A stretch of 46,426 nucleotides of DNA, taken from the NCBI GenBank assembly GCA_006218045.1, contig VBWB01000024.1, positions 1-46,426 of the forward strand, read 5' to 3'. Positions 8,355-16,386 of this stretch are shown here, in pieces. The notes under the pieces were generated by a model, which made no database searches, was not told where the DNA came from, and was given only the letters and a program-made list of their open reading frames with translations. The number at the start of each line of letters is the position of its first letter. Within the stretch, counting starts at the first letter, position 1. Position numbers and translations under genes: made by a program. Source of the stretch: Stygiobacter sp. GTDB lineage: Bacteria > Pseudomonadota > Alphaproteobacteria > Rhodospirillales > Magnetospirillaceae.

Positions 8355-9125
8355 ATGCGCGAAAAGACCCCCTGGCAATGGGTGGCGGTCCTGTTGCTGC
8401 CCCTGCTGTCGCCCATGGCGGCGGCGGCGGCGGATACGGTCATTCTGACCGCCGATCATTGGTGTCCGCATACCTGCGACCCCGAGAGCGGTCGGGCCGG
8501 CTATATGATCGACATCGCCCGGGAAGCCTTTGCCCTCGCCGGCCTGAAGACCCAATACCAGATCCGGCCCTGGACCACCGGGCTCAGTGAAATCCGCGCC
8601 GGATTGGCCGACGGCATCGTCGGCACCTTGCCGGGTGAAACCCCTGATCTGCCACACAACCAACTTCCCTTGGGTCGGCAATCCAATGCCTTTGCCGTCC
8701 GCGCCGACGACCCGTTCAACTTCATCGACATGACCTCCCTGGCCGGACGGCGCATCGGCACGGTGAAGGATTACAGCTATTCCACCGATATCGACGCCTG
8801 GTTGGCGCAACACCCGCAACAGGTATTGGCCCAGGCCGGCAACCGCGCCGCCGAAACCAATCTGGGACGATTGCTGGACCGGCACGTGGATCTGGTCTTG
8901 GACGACGAAGCGGTCTTGCGCGACACCATCATCCGCTCCGGTCGCACCGGCAAGGTGCGCACCGCCGGGCGGCTGGCCGGCGGCAGCCTGCACATTTCGT
9001 TCTCACAGGCCCGCCATCGCGGCAATTCCCTGGCCGATGCCCTGGATAGCGGCATCATCGCCCTGCGGCGCAATGGCCGTCTGGCCGCCATCCTGGCTGG
9101 CTATGGCCTGGCCGACTGGGAATAG
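8355..9125 (+). CDS. Periplasmic solute-binding protein, family 3
   Basis: A 256-residue exported protein. The first 28 residues are a signal peptide (basic start, hydrophobic WVAVLLLPLLSP, Ala-rich cleavage region AAAAA). The mature part is one family-3 extracellular solute-binding fold: an early GYMIDIAREAF strand-helix, then LAGRRIGTVKDYSYSTDI at the domain hinge and a C-terminal helix. No permease or ATPase genes are adjacent, so it may be an orphan binding protein or sensor. Ligand unknown; amino acids or related small molecules are typical for the family. The ATG at 8355 is preferred to a TTG two codons earlier. Confidence 0.85.
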   Translation: MREKTPWQWVAVLLLPLLSPMAAAAADTVILTADHWCPHTCDPESGRAGYMIDIAREAFALAGLKTQYQIRPWTTGLSEIRAGLADGIVGTLPGETPDLPHNQLPLGRQSNAFAVRADDPFNFIDMTSLAGRRIGTVKDYSYSTDIDAWLAQHPQQVLAQAGNRAAETNLGRLLDRHVDLVLDDEAVLRDTIIRSGRTGKVRTAGRLAGGSLHISFSQARHRGNSLADALDSGIIALRRNGRLAAILAGYGLADWE

Positions 9126-9187
9126 AAGCGGATCGAGCGCTGCGTAAGCGATTGCTCGATTGCCGACGACATCGGATGGGAAGAGAG

Positions 9188-9272
9188 TGGTGCCCCAGGC
9201 CGGACTCGAACCAGCAAGCCTTACGGCGGTCGATTTTGAGTCGACTGCGTCTACCAATTCCGCCACTAGGGC
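9188..9272 (-). tRNA. tRNA-Leu (anticodon CAA)
   Basis: The minus strand folds as a class II tRNA. The acceptor GCCCTAG pairs with CTGGGGC (one G-T pair), followed by discriminator A and an encoded CCA. The D-arm region GGCGGAATTGGTAGAC is typical of leucine tRNAs. The anticodon stem GTCGA/TCGAC encloses the loop CTCAAAA with anticodon CAA, reading UUG. A long variable arm and a GGTTCGAGTCC T-arm follow. Length is 85 bases with CCA. Confidence 0.96.
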
Positions 9273-9325
9273 ACCGTGGATTGGGACCGCGATAATAGCG
9301 ATCCCAACGCCCCGGTCAATGGGAT

Positions 9326-10618
9326 TTAACCCAACAATGCATATTTCAGCACGAAGGCCACCGCCAGCAGGGCCACGGTGAGGCTGACGTCGCGCCAGCG
9401 CCCGGCCAGCACCTTGATGGCGACGAAAGTGATGAAGCCGAACGAAATGCCGTGGGCGATGGAGAAGGTCAGCGGCATGGCCAGGGCGGTGACCACTGCC
9501 GGCACCGCCTCGGTCAGATCGTCCCAGGCGATATCGGCCAGACCGCGGGCCATCAGGCAGGCGACGAACAAAAGCGCCGGCGCGGTGGCATAGGCGGGAA
9601 TGGAGGAGGCCAGCGGCGCCAGGAACAGGGCCAGCAGGAAGCACAGCGCCACCACCAAAGCGGTCAGTCCGGTGCGACCGCCGGCCTTGATGCCGGCGGC
9701 GCTTTCGATATAGCTGGTGGTGGTCGAGGTGCCCAGCACGCCCGAGGCCATGGCGGCGGTGGAATCGGCGATCAAGGCCCGACCGATGCGCGGCAGCCGG
9801 CCCTTTTCGTCCAGCATGCCGGCGCGATGGGCCAGACCGATCAAGGTGCCGGCATTGTCGAACAGATCGACGAACAAAAAGGCGAAGACGATGGCGATCA
9901 GCCCCAGATTGAGGGCGGCGGCCACATCCATTTGCAAGAAGGTCGGCGCCAGTGACGGCGGCATGGACATGATGCCGCCCCACGGCGTCACCCCCAGGGC
10001 CATGCCGATGGCGGTGGTCCCCAGGATGGCGATCATGATGGCGCCCGGCACCTTGCGGGCATCCAGCGCCACCATGACCATGAAGCCCGCCGCCGCCAGC
10101 ATGGCCTGGGGCTGGGCGACATTGCCCAAGGTGACCAAGGTCGCCTGATGGCCGGTGATGATGCCGGCGTTCTTCATGGCGATGATGCCCAAGAACAAGC
10201 CGATACCGGCGGATATGGCCAGTTTGAGCGAATGGGGGATGGCGTTGATGATGGCTTCACGCACACGGGTCAAAGCCAGGATCAGGAAGAGGCAGCCCGA
10301 CACGAACACCGCGCCCAGGGCCACCTGCCAGGAATGGCCCATGCCCAGCACCACGCCATAGGTGAAATAGGCGTTGAGCCCCATGCCCGGGGCCAGGGCG
10401 ATGGGATAATTGGCGTAAAGCCCCATCACCGCCGAGCCGATGGCGGCGGCGATGCAGGTGGCGGCGAACACCGCGCCCTTGTCCATGCCGGCATCGGCCA
10501 GCATGGCCGGATTGACGAAGATGATATAGGCCATGGTCAGGAAGGTGGTGGCCCCGGCCAGTACCTCGGTGCCCACATCGGTATTGTGGGCGCGCAGCTT
10601 GAACAGGCGCTCAAGCAT
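9326..10618 (-). CDS. Purine permease, AzgA/PbuG type (NCS2 family)
   Basis: A 430-residue inner-membrane protein with about 12 hydrophobic helices. The N-terminal signature FLTMAYIIFVNPAML and ALAPGMGLNAYF identify the AzgA/PbuG branch of nucleobase:cation symporters, which imports adenine, guanine or hypoxanthine. GTSTTTSYIESAAGI is the second conserved signature. Its ATG lies 8 bases inside the 3' end of panC, so it is translated with the pantothenate genes. The permease has no obvious metabolic tie to pantothenate. Substrate among purines cannot be settled from sequence. Confidence 0.9.
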   Translation of the reverse strand: MLERLFKLRAHNTDVGTEVLAGATTFLTMAYIIFVNPAMLADAGMDKGAVFAATCIAAAIGSAVMGLYANYPIALAPGMGLNAYFTYGVVLGMGHSWQVALGAVFVSGCLFLILALTRVREAIINAIPHSLKLAISAGIGLFLGIIAMKNAGIITGHQATLVTLGNVAQPQAMLAAAGFMVMVALDARKVPGAIMIAILGTTAIGMALGVTPWGGIMSMPPSLAPTFLQMDVAAALNLGLIAIVFAFLFVDLFDNAGTLIGLAHRAGMLDEKGRLPRIGRALIADSTAAMASGVLGTSTTTSYIESAAGIKAGGRTGLTALVVALCFLLALFLAPLASSIPAYATAPALLFVACLMARGLADIAWDDLTEAVPAVVTALAMPLTFSIAHGISFGFITFVAIKVLAGRWRDVSLTVALLAVAFVLKYALLG

Positions 10619-11474
10619 GAGCGGGCTCCACCGCCAGATTGTCGATCAGCCGTGCCCCGGCCAGGCGCGCCGCCACCAGGATGCGGGCCGGGCGGTCCAG
10701 CCGCTCCAGCGGTTCCAGCCCATCGGCGCCGCGCGCCTCCAGATAATCCACCGAGACGAAACCGGCTTCAAGAATGCGCGCCCGGCCCTGGGCGCACAGA
10801 TCGGCGGGCGATCCACCCTGGCGCAGGCCTTCGGCGATGTGGTTGAGGACCTGATAGAGTACCGGGGCGATGGCCCGTTCCGGCGCCGACAGATAGGCGT
10901 TGCGCGACGACTTGGCCAGACCGTCGGCCTCGCGCACGGTGGGCACCCCGGCCACGTCCACCGGCACATCCAGGTCACGCACCAGACGGCGGATCACCGC
11001 CAATTGCTGCCAATCCTTTTCGCCGAACAGGGCCACATGCGGCTGCGCCTGCAACAACAGCTTGGTCACCACGGTGGCGACACCGTCGAAATGGCCGGGC
11101 CGCACGTCGCCGCACAGACCTTCCGACACACCGCCGACACTGATCTTGGTGGCGAAGCCGGGCGGATACATTTCCGCCACCTCGGGCGCGTAGAGCAGGT
11201 GGCAGCCGGCCCCGGCCAGCAGGGCGGCATCTTGTTCTTCCTGGCGCGGATAGCGGCTGAAATCCTCGCCCACGCCGAACTGGGTCGGGTTGACGAACAC
11301 CGAGGCGACCACCCGATCGGCCATCTCCAGCCCGGCGCGGACCAGGGTCAGGTGGCCTTCATGCAACGCCCCCATGGTGGGGACGAAGGCGACGCTCAGC
11401 CCCTGGTCGCGCCAATAGCGCACCCGGGCCCGCAAATCGGCTTTGCTACGGACGATGTCCAGGGTTTCGGACAT
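10611..11474 (-). CDS. panC: Pantothenate synthetase PanC
   Basis: PanC joins pantoate and beta-alanine using ATP, the last step of vitamin B5 synthesis. The 287-residue protein shows the nucleotidyltransferase HxGH motif in MGALHEGHLTL, the pantoate-binding region NPTQFG, FGEKDWQQL, and SSRNAYLS as the KMSKS-like region. The ATG at 11474 (MSETLD) gives the usual family length. panB ends 10 bases upstream; the purine permease start overlaps its end. Confidence 0.96.
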   Translation of the reverse strand: MSETLDIVRSKADLRARVRYWRDQGLSVAFVPTMGALHEGHLTLVRAGLEMADRVVASVFVNPTQFGVGEDFSRYPRQEEQDAALLAGAGCHLLYAPEVAEMYPPGFATKISVGGVSEGLCGDVRPGHFDGVATVVTKLLLQAQPHVALFGEKDWQQLAVIRRLVRDLDVPVDVAGVPTVREADGLAKSSRNAYLSAPERAIAPVLYQVLNHIAEGLRQGGSPADLCAQGRARILEAGFVSVDYLEARGADGLEPLERLDRPARILVAARLAGARLIDNLAVEPAHA

Positions 11475-11484
11475 GGGCAGACCT

Positions 11485-12345
11485 CTATGCTGTGGGCGCC
11501 TTGGGCAGGCCGAAACAATGTTCGGGGCCGGGAAAGGCGCGGGACTTGACCTCGGCGGCATAACGCGCCGCCGCTTCGCTGATCGGTGCCGACAGATCGG
11601 CATAACGCTTGACGAATTTGGGGGTGAAATCGGCGAACAATCCCAGCACGTCCTCGGTCACCAGCACCTGACCGTCACAGGCGACCGAGGCACCGATGCC
11701 GATGGTGGGGATGCTGATTTCCGCCGACAGCGCCCGCGCCACCGGCTCGACCGTGCCTTCGACCACGACGGCGAAGGCGCCGGCCTCGGTGATGGCGCGG
11801 GCGTCATCGCGAATCTGTTCGGCCTCGGCCTCGATCCGGCCCTGGGCGCGGAAACCGCCGGCGGCATGCACCGCCTGCGGCTTGAGGCCGATATGGGCCA
11901 TCACCGGAATGCAGCGTTCGGTCAGAAAGTGGATGGTTTCGGCCATTTCGCGGCCACCTTCCAGCTTGACGGCGGCACAGCCGGTCTCGACCATGATCCG
12001 CGCGGCATTGCGGAAGGCCTGTTCCTTGCTTTCCTGATACGAGCCGAACGGCATGTCGACCACCACACACGCCCGAGCCGAGCCACGCATCACCGCTTGG
12101 CCATGATTGATCATCATGTCCACGGTGACGCCCAAGGTCGTATCCATGCCGTACAGCACCATGCCCAGCGAATCACCCACCAGCAGCACATCCACATGCG
12201 GATCGAGCAGACGGGCGATGGGGGCGGTATAGGCGGTCAGAACCACCACCGGGTCACCGCCCTTGCGGGCGCGGATGTCGCGGGTGGTGACGCGTTTGAC
12301 TTTGACTTCGGCGCTCAACGGATCCTCCAGCAACAGGCGGGCCAT
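11485..12345 (-). CDS. panB: Ketopantoate hydroxymethyltransferase PanB
   Basis: PanB transfers a hydroxymethyl group from methylene-tetrahydrofolate to 2-oxoisovalerate, the first committed step to pantothenate. The protein is a TIM-barrel with [11 protein letters not shown], the VVDMPFGSY strand, [18 protein letters not shown] and IPTIGIGA, holding the metal-binding Asp and Glu residues and the catalytic Glu in VVEG. The ATG at 12345 gives 286 residues; an in-frame start 13 codons upstream would add an untypical extension. It is first in panB-panC-permease. Confidence 0.95.
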   Translation of the reverse strand: MARLLLEDPLSAEVKVKRVTTRDIRARKGGDPVVVLTAYTAPIARLLDPHVDVLLVGDSLGMVLYGMDTTLGVTVDMMINHGQAVMRGSARACVVVDMPFGSYQESKEQAFRNAARIMVETGCAAVKLEGGREMAETIHFLTERCIPVMAHIGLKPQAVHAAGGFRAQGRIEAEAEQIRDDARAITEAGAFAVVVEGTVEPVARALSAEISIPTIGIGASVACDGQVLVTEDVLGLFADFTPKFVKRYADLSAPISEAAARYAAEVKSRAFPGPEHCFGLPKAPTA

Positions 12346-12395
12346 GGTTTTCCATCTTGGCCGGTTGAAGTCAAACGATAACAAGGAGCGTCTTG

Positions 12396-12477
12396 CTTTT
12401 AAACGTGGCCCGTGACGGGCCGCTCAAGCGCCGCTCAGGCTTATCGCCTATCCACGCTTGACGTGAAAATGCTCTAA
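12396..12477 (+). repeat. Dispersed structured repeat, copy A (core, truncated)
   Basis: An ~82-bp sequence that matches two other places in the window (copy B 25211-25328 reversed, copy C 40648-40765). Shared blocks include GGCCCGTGACGGGCC, TATCCACGCTTG and GTGAAAATGCTCTAA. It lacks the 36-bp terminal hairpin of the other copies. Its right end CTAA abuts the 87-bp MITE and, once the MITE is removed, would overlap the fnr stop codon. Confidence 0.8.
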
Positions 12478-12564
12478 CAGGCTGCGGAAAAACACCTATT
12501 TTTCTTTCGTCATTCCCGCGTAGGCGGGAATCCATGCTTCAGCACACAGTTTTTCCGCACCCTG
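12478..12564. mobile_element. 87-bp MITE with 16-bp inverted ends and CTAA target duplication
   Basis: The ends CAGGCTGCGGAAAAAC and GTTTTTCCGCACCCTG are inverted copies with one mismatch. The element is flanked on both sides by CTAA (12474-12477 and 12565-12568), a 4-bp target duplication of the CTAR type known for IS5-like elements. It is too short to encode anything, so a transposase supplied elsewhere must have moved it. The right duplication contains the fnr stop codon. The family assignment is inference. Confidence 0.8.
12512..12531. repeat. dRS3-like 20-bp inverted repeat inside the MITE
   Basis: ATTCCCGCGTAGGCGGGAAT is a perfect 8-bp inverted repeat with a 4-base loop and fits ATTCCC-N8-GGGAAT, the pattern described for dRS3 repeats of Neisseria. 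Here it forms the centre of the 87-bp element. Confidence 0.75.
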
Positions 12565-13326
12565 CTAATGCGTCCCGCCACCCTCGGCCAAATCGCGCAG
12601 CGCTTTTTCGTCGCTCATCAGCACATGGCCCGAGGCCGGCAGGCCGATCACCCCTTCGCGCTTCAACTGGGTAAAGGTGCGGCTGACGGTTTCGATGGTC
12701 AGGCCCAGATAATCGGCGATGTCGGCCCGGCTCATGGGCAGGGCGATGGGACTGGCCGGCATGCCCTGGATCTCCGCCCGCTGCGACAGCTTCAACAAAA
12801 AGGTCGCCACTTTCTCCCGCGCCGTCTTGCGCCCCAGCAGCAGCATCTGTTCCTGCGCCGCCACCAGATCCTTGACGGTCATGGAAAACATCTTGCGTTC
12901 CAGCTTGGGGATGTCGCCCAGCACGCTTTCCAGCTTGCGATGGGTGAAGCGGCACAATTGCGTCTGCGTCACCGTTTCCGCCGTATAGGCATAGCCGTTG
13001 TCCAGTCCCAGCCCGAACATCTCACCCGAAAACAAAAAGCCGATGATCTGGCGTCGACCATCGGACAGCAGCTTGTAGAGCTTCACCGCGCCGGTGGCGA
13101 TGGAATAGACGTGATCGGCGGGGTCGCCCTCGCGGAAGATGGTGAAATTGGCCGGCAGATGGGCATGGCAGCGTACCGCGGCCAAACGCTTGATCTCGTC
13201 GTGGTTCAACTCGGCGCAAAAGGCGATTTCACGGACCACGTCGCAATTGCGGCACGGTGGCGCGCCGAGATCGGCGTCACGGGCGACTTTATGATCATCG
13301 TAGTCCAGCGGCGGCATGGGGATCAC
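12565..13326 (-). CDS. fnr: FNR-type oxygen-sensing transcription regulator (MgFnr-like)
   Basis: A 253-residue Crp/Fnr regulator. Cysteines at 25, 28, 37 and 125 are the expected ligands of an oxygen-labile 4Fe-4S cluster. The cyclic-nucleotide-like beta-roll covers about 45-150, the dimer helix about 150-180, and the winged helix about 190-245, with recognition helix LTIETVSRTFTQLKREG containing the E-x-x-S-R of FNR/FixK proteins. The cysteine positions match those I recall for M. gryphiswaldense MgFnr, counted from the GTG start that overlaps the ccoS stop (GTGA). It ends the ccoGHIS operon, so oxidase assembly and its likely regulator are co-expressed. Its TAG stop lies in a MITE target duplication. 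Confidence 0.94.
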   Translation of the reverse strand: MIPMPPLDYDDHKVARDADLGAPPCRNCDVVREIAFCAELNHDEIKRLAAVRCHAHLPANFTIFREGDPADHVYSIATGAVKLYKLLSDGRRQIIGFLFSGEMFGLGLDNGYAYTAETVTQTQLCRFTHRKLESVLGDIPKLERKMFSMTVKDLVAAQEQMLLLGRKTAREKVATFLLKLSQRAEIQGMPASPIALPMSRADIADYLGLTIETVSRTFTQLKREGVIGLPASGHVLMSDEKALRDLAEGGGTH

Positions 13327-13550
13327 CCTTTGGTGCCATCGGGCATTTTGGCGGGCATTTTGGCGGGCTTGCCGGCGGCATCGCCGGCCGTGGCTGCCGG
13401 CGGCAGATGCTCGTCATCCTCGAACAGGATGCGGTGCGCGGCCCCGTCCAGATCGTCGAACTGACCGGATTTCAAAGCCCAAAGGAACGCCGCTAATCCG
13501 ATCAACCCCAAAACCAGGGCGACGGGGATCAGCATCAGCAGATTGGTCAA
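13323..13550 (-). CDS. ccoS: cbb3 oxidase assembly protein CcoS
   Basis: A 75-residue protein with one N-terminal membrane helix (LLMLIPVALVLGLIGLAAFL) followed by WALKSGQFDDLDGAAHRIL, the family signature. It is needed in other bacteria for cofactor insertion into the cbb3 oxidase. The TTG at 13550 overlaps the ccoI stop (TTGA); the first internal ATG would cut into the membrane helix. The C-terminal tail is Pro/Ala/Lys-rich with a duplicated KMPAKMP. It overlaps fnr downstream. Confidence 0.92.
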   Translation of the reverse strand: MTNLLMLIPVALVLGLIGLAAFLWALKSGQFDDLDGAAHRILFEDDEHLPPAATAGDAAGKPAKMPAKMPDGTKG

Positions 13551-15886
13551 CCTTTTCTCCCGCGTGTAAGTCGCAGGGCGTTGCCGATGACAACCAAGGA
13601 TGAGGTGGACATGGCAATCGCCGCGATCAACGGGGTGACGTGTCCGGCCACCGCCAGAGGTACAGTAAACGCATTATAGCCCAAGGCGAGAGCGAAATTC
13701 TGACTGACCAGTCGGCGCGACCGCGCGGCGACCTCGCAAATCTCGGCCACCGGGGCCAAGCGCTCGCCCTGGAACACCACGTCGGCGGCGGTCTGGCTGA
13801 CATCCACCGCGCTCGACGGCGACAGCGAGACATGCGCGGCGGAAAGCGCCGGGGCGTCGTTCAGGCCGTCGCCGACCATCATCACCCGCTGGCCCTGGGC
13901 CTTCAATTCCTCCAGCCGGGCCACCTTGGCCGCCGGAGTGCACCCGGCCCGCCAGTGCTCGATGCCCAGGCGTTCGGCCAATTGGCGCACGGTGGGAGTG
14001 CGATCGCCCGACAGCAATTCGATGCGCAGGCCCCTGGCCCGCAACGCCGCCAACACCTCGGCCGCGTCGGCGCGCGGGCGGTCGGCGAAGCCGAAGCGCA
14101 AGGGGGGGCGCCCCGGTCCGGCCAGCCACAGTTCCGGCCCGGAAACAACCTCATCGTCATCCATGCCCACATGCGCCCGGCTGCCCAGCCGCCAGGGGCC
14201 GGCGACCATGCCGCGGCCCGGCTCCTCGATTGCATTTTCCAGGGGCGCCACCGCCGCCGCCGCCGCCACCAAGGCGCGGGCCAACGGATGGTGCGACGAC
14301 ACCGCCAACGACGCCGCCAGCCGCAGGTCGTCGGCAGTCCAGCCGCCGTCTTGCAGCACTTCCGGCTTGCCCACGGTCAGGGTTCCGGTCTTGTCGAACA
14401 CCACCACGTCGATTTCCGCCACCCGCTCCAGCGCCGTGGCGCTTTTCAGCAAGATGCCCTGGCGCAGCAGGCGACCGCTGGCGATGACCTGGACCACCGG
14501 CACCGCCAGGGCCAGGGCGCAGGGGCAGGTGATGATCAGCACCGCCACCGCGTGCAGCAACGCCACCTGCCAGGGAATGCCGCCCAAGGCCACCCAGCCC
14601 AGGAAGGTGGACAGGGCCGCCACATGCACCACCGGTGCATACCAGCGCGCCACCCGGTCGGCCAGGGCGACATATTTGGCCCGGCCCTGCTCGGCCACTT
14701 CCATCATGCGGACGATTTCCGCCAGCAAGGTGCGCTCGCCCACCGCCGCCACCCGCAAGCGCAAGGGCGCCGACAGATTGATGGTGCCGGCGAAGACCCG
14801 CTCGCCCACATCCACCGCCGCCGGCACGCTTTCGCCGGTGATCAGGCTGGTATCCACGTCGGAACGGCCCTGCACGATGGTGCCATCGACGCCGATGCGC
14901 TCACCCGCCGCCACCAGCACGGTCTGGCCGGTCTTCACCTGATTGGGCGGACACAGGCGCTGGCTGCCGTCGTCTTCCAGCACGCTGACCGCCACCGCGT
15001 CCAGGGTCAGCAGATGCTCGGCGGCACTGCGCGCCCGTCCGCGCGCCCGGCTGTCCAGGTAACGCCCGATCAGCAGAAAGAACAACAGCGTGATGGCCGA
15101 ATCGAAATAAGCGTGCTCACCGCCCCGGATGGTCTCCGCCAGCGACATGCCCGAGGCCAGAAGCACGCCCAGGGAAATGGGCACATCCATGTTGGTGCGC
15201 TTGTTGGAAAGCGCGGCCAGGGCCGAATACAGGAACGGACGGATGCAGTAAAGCACCGCCGGCAGCACGATCAGGGCGCTGATCCAGTGCATCAGGTCGC
15301 GGGTATGGGCGCCCATATGGGAAAAATGCCCGGCCCACACCGACACCGACAGCAACATGACATTGCCGGCGGCGAAACCGGCCACCGCCATGGCGCGGAG
15401 CAATTGCTTTTCGTGCTTTTCCGTCTCGCGCCCCAGCTTGGCCGGGTCGAACGGCACCAGCCGATAGCCCAGCGCCAGCACCGGGGCCAGAATATGGGCG
15501 GCATCGCCCTGATCGGCCTGCCACCGCAGCACCAGCCGGCGGGTGGTCATGTTGACCCTGGCCCAGGTCACCGCCGGATGACGGGCCAGCACCGCTTCGA
15601 TCAGCCAGATGCAGGCGGCGCAATGGATGCCCTCGACCATCAGATTGAGGCTGGCGCCGCCCTGGCCGTCCTCGGCCACATGGGCGGCATAATCGTGATG
15701 GGCGGTGGCGCCGTCCTCGGGTCGCAAGGGCCGCACCGCCGGATCGACCGAGCGGCGCTGGTAATAGCGCTCAAGCCCCATGTCCTGGACCAGGGCATAG
15801 GCGGCTTCACAGCCGCGACAGCAGAAATCCCCGTCGAGGGTGGCGGGGATGTCCTGGCCGCAATGGCGGCACGGGCGGGTGTTCAC
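13547..15886 (-). CDS. ccoI: Copper-transporting P1B ATPase CcoI/FixI
   Basis: A 779-residue copper-exporting P-type ATPase that supplies copper for cbb3 oxidase assembly. An N-terminal cysteine cluster (CRHC, CCRGC) is followed by a heavy-metal-associated domain with GIHCAACIW. Eight membrane helices follow, with the CPC ion motif in ITCPCALALAVPV. The phosphorylation motif is DKTGT, the nucleotide-binding domain follows, and the hinge is GDGLNDAPA. The GTG at 15886 overlaps the ccoH stop (GTGA) and starts just before the cysteine cluster, so I prefer it to an upstream in-frame start. Confidence 0.95.
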   Translation of the reverse strand: MNTRPCRHCGQDIPATLDGDFCCRGCEAAYALVQDMGLERYYQRRSVDPAVRPLRPEDGATAHHDYAAHVAEDGQGGASLNLMVEGIHCAACIWLIEAVLARHPAVTWARVNMTTRRLVLRWQADQGDAAHILAPVLALGYRLVPFDPAKLGRETEKHEKQLLRAMAVAGFAAGNVMLLSVSVWAGHFSHMGAHTRDLMHWISALIVLPAVLYCIRPFLYSALAALSNKRTNMDVPISLGVLLASGMSLAETIRGGEHAYFDSAITLLFFLLIGRYLDSRARGRARSAAEHLLTLDAVAVSVLEDDGSQRLCPPNQVKTGQTVLVAAGERIGVDGTIVQGRSDVDTSLITGESVPAAVDVGERVFAGTINLSAPLRLRVAAVGERTLLAEIVRMMEVAEQGRAKYVALADRVARWYAPVVHVAALSTFLGWVALGGIPWQVALLHAVAVLIITCPCALALAVPVVQVIASGRLLRQGILLKSATALERVAEIDVVVFDKTGTLTVGKPEVLQDGGWTADDLRLAASLAVSSHHPLARALVAAAAAVAPLENAIEEPGRGMVAGPWRLGSRAHVGMDDDEVVSGPELWLAGPGRPPLRFGFADRPRADAAEVLAALRARGLRIELLSGDRTPTVRQLAERLGIEHWRAGCTPAAKVARLEELKAQGQRVMMVGDGLNDAPALSAAHVSLSPSSAVDVSQTAADVVFQGERLAPVAEICEVAARSRRLVSQNFALALGYNAFTVPLAVAGHVTPLIAAIAMSTSSLVVIGNALRLTRGRKG

Positions 15887-16386
15887 GGAATGACGAAACG
15901 TTGAGCGTGCTGATAGGCCACACCCTCGCCGAGCGCCGCTGCCTCCATGTCCCACACCCCGGCCAGCGGCAGGGCGAAAATGCCGCCGTAGACACCGTTG
16001 CCCAAGGCCGACAGGGCCACGTCATGGTCGTAGCCGGTGGTGGTCGGACGCACCATGCCGGCGATGACCTGCAACCCGTCCACGGCCTTGCCGTCGCGAT
16101 CGCGATAGCTGATGCGGATTTCGACCTTGTGGCCGTCGGCGGTGCTGGCCGGAACCAGCTTGGTCTCCACCTGCCAGCCCAACTCGGCCTGGGCCTTGGC
16201 CAAAGCCAGGTTCTGGTTGTAAAGCCGACCCTTTTCATAGGCGTCGATGGTGGAAATGCCGGTAAAGGTGCTGGTGGCGAAATAGGCCAAGGTGCCGTTC
16301 ACCGCCAGGACGACGCCGAAGCCGGCGACGAAGATATAGGGGTACCACCACCCCGGCTGACGGGTCTTCCTGGTCACGGCGCTCAT
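15883..16386 (-). CDS. ccoH: cbb3 oxidase assembly protein CcoH/FixH
   Basis: A 167-residue membrane-anchored protein: a basic N-terminus, one membrane helix (PYIFVAGFGVVLAVNGTLAYF, about 15-37) and a periplasmic FixH domain with YNQNLALAKAQAELGW, ending in GVWDMEAAA. It works with the CcoI ATPase in oxidase maturation. Start and stop both overlap neighbours by the ATGA/GTGA pattern, placing it firmly in ccoG-H-I-S-fnr. Confidence 0.93.
   Translation of the reverse strand: MSAVTRKTRQPGWWYPYIFVAGFGVVLAVNGTLAYFATSTFTGISTIDAYEKGRLYNQNLALAKAQAELGWQVETKLVPASTADGHKVEIRISYRDRDGKAVDGLQVIAGMVRPTTTGYDHDVALSALGNGVYGGIFALPLAGVWDMEAAALGEGVAYQHAQRFVIP

Noticed and set aside
9188-9272. tRNA-Leu as possible integration site of a genomic island
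   Set aside because: No integrase, no partial copy of the tRNA 3' end and no change in gene content on either side.
13640-15904. Open frame of about 754 codons opposite ccoI
   Set aside because: Antisense of the copper ATPase; no domain and His/Gln/Arg-rich composition.
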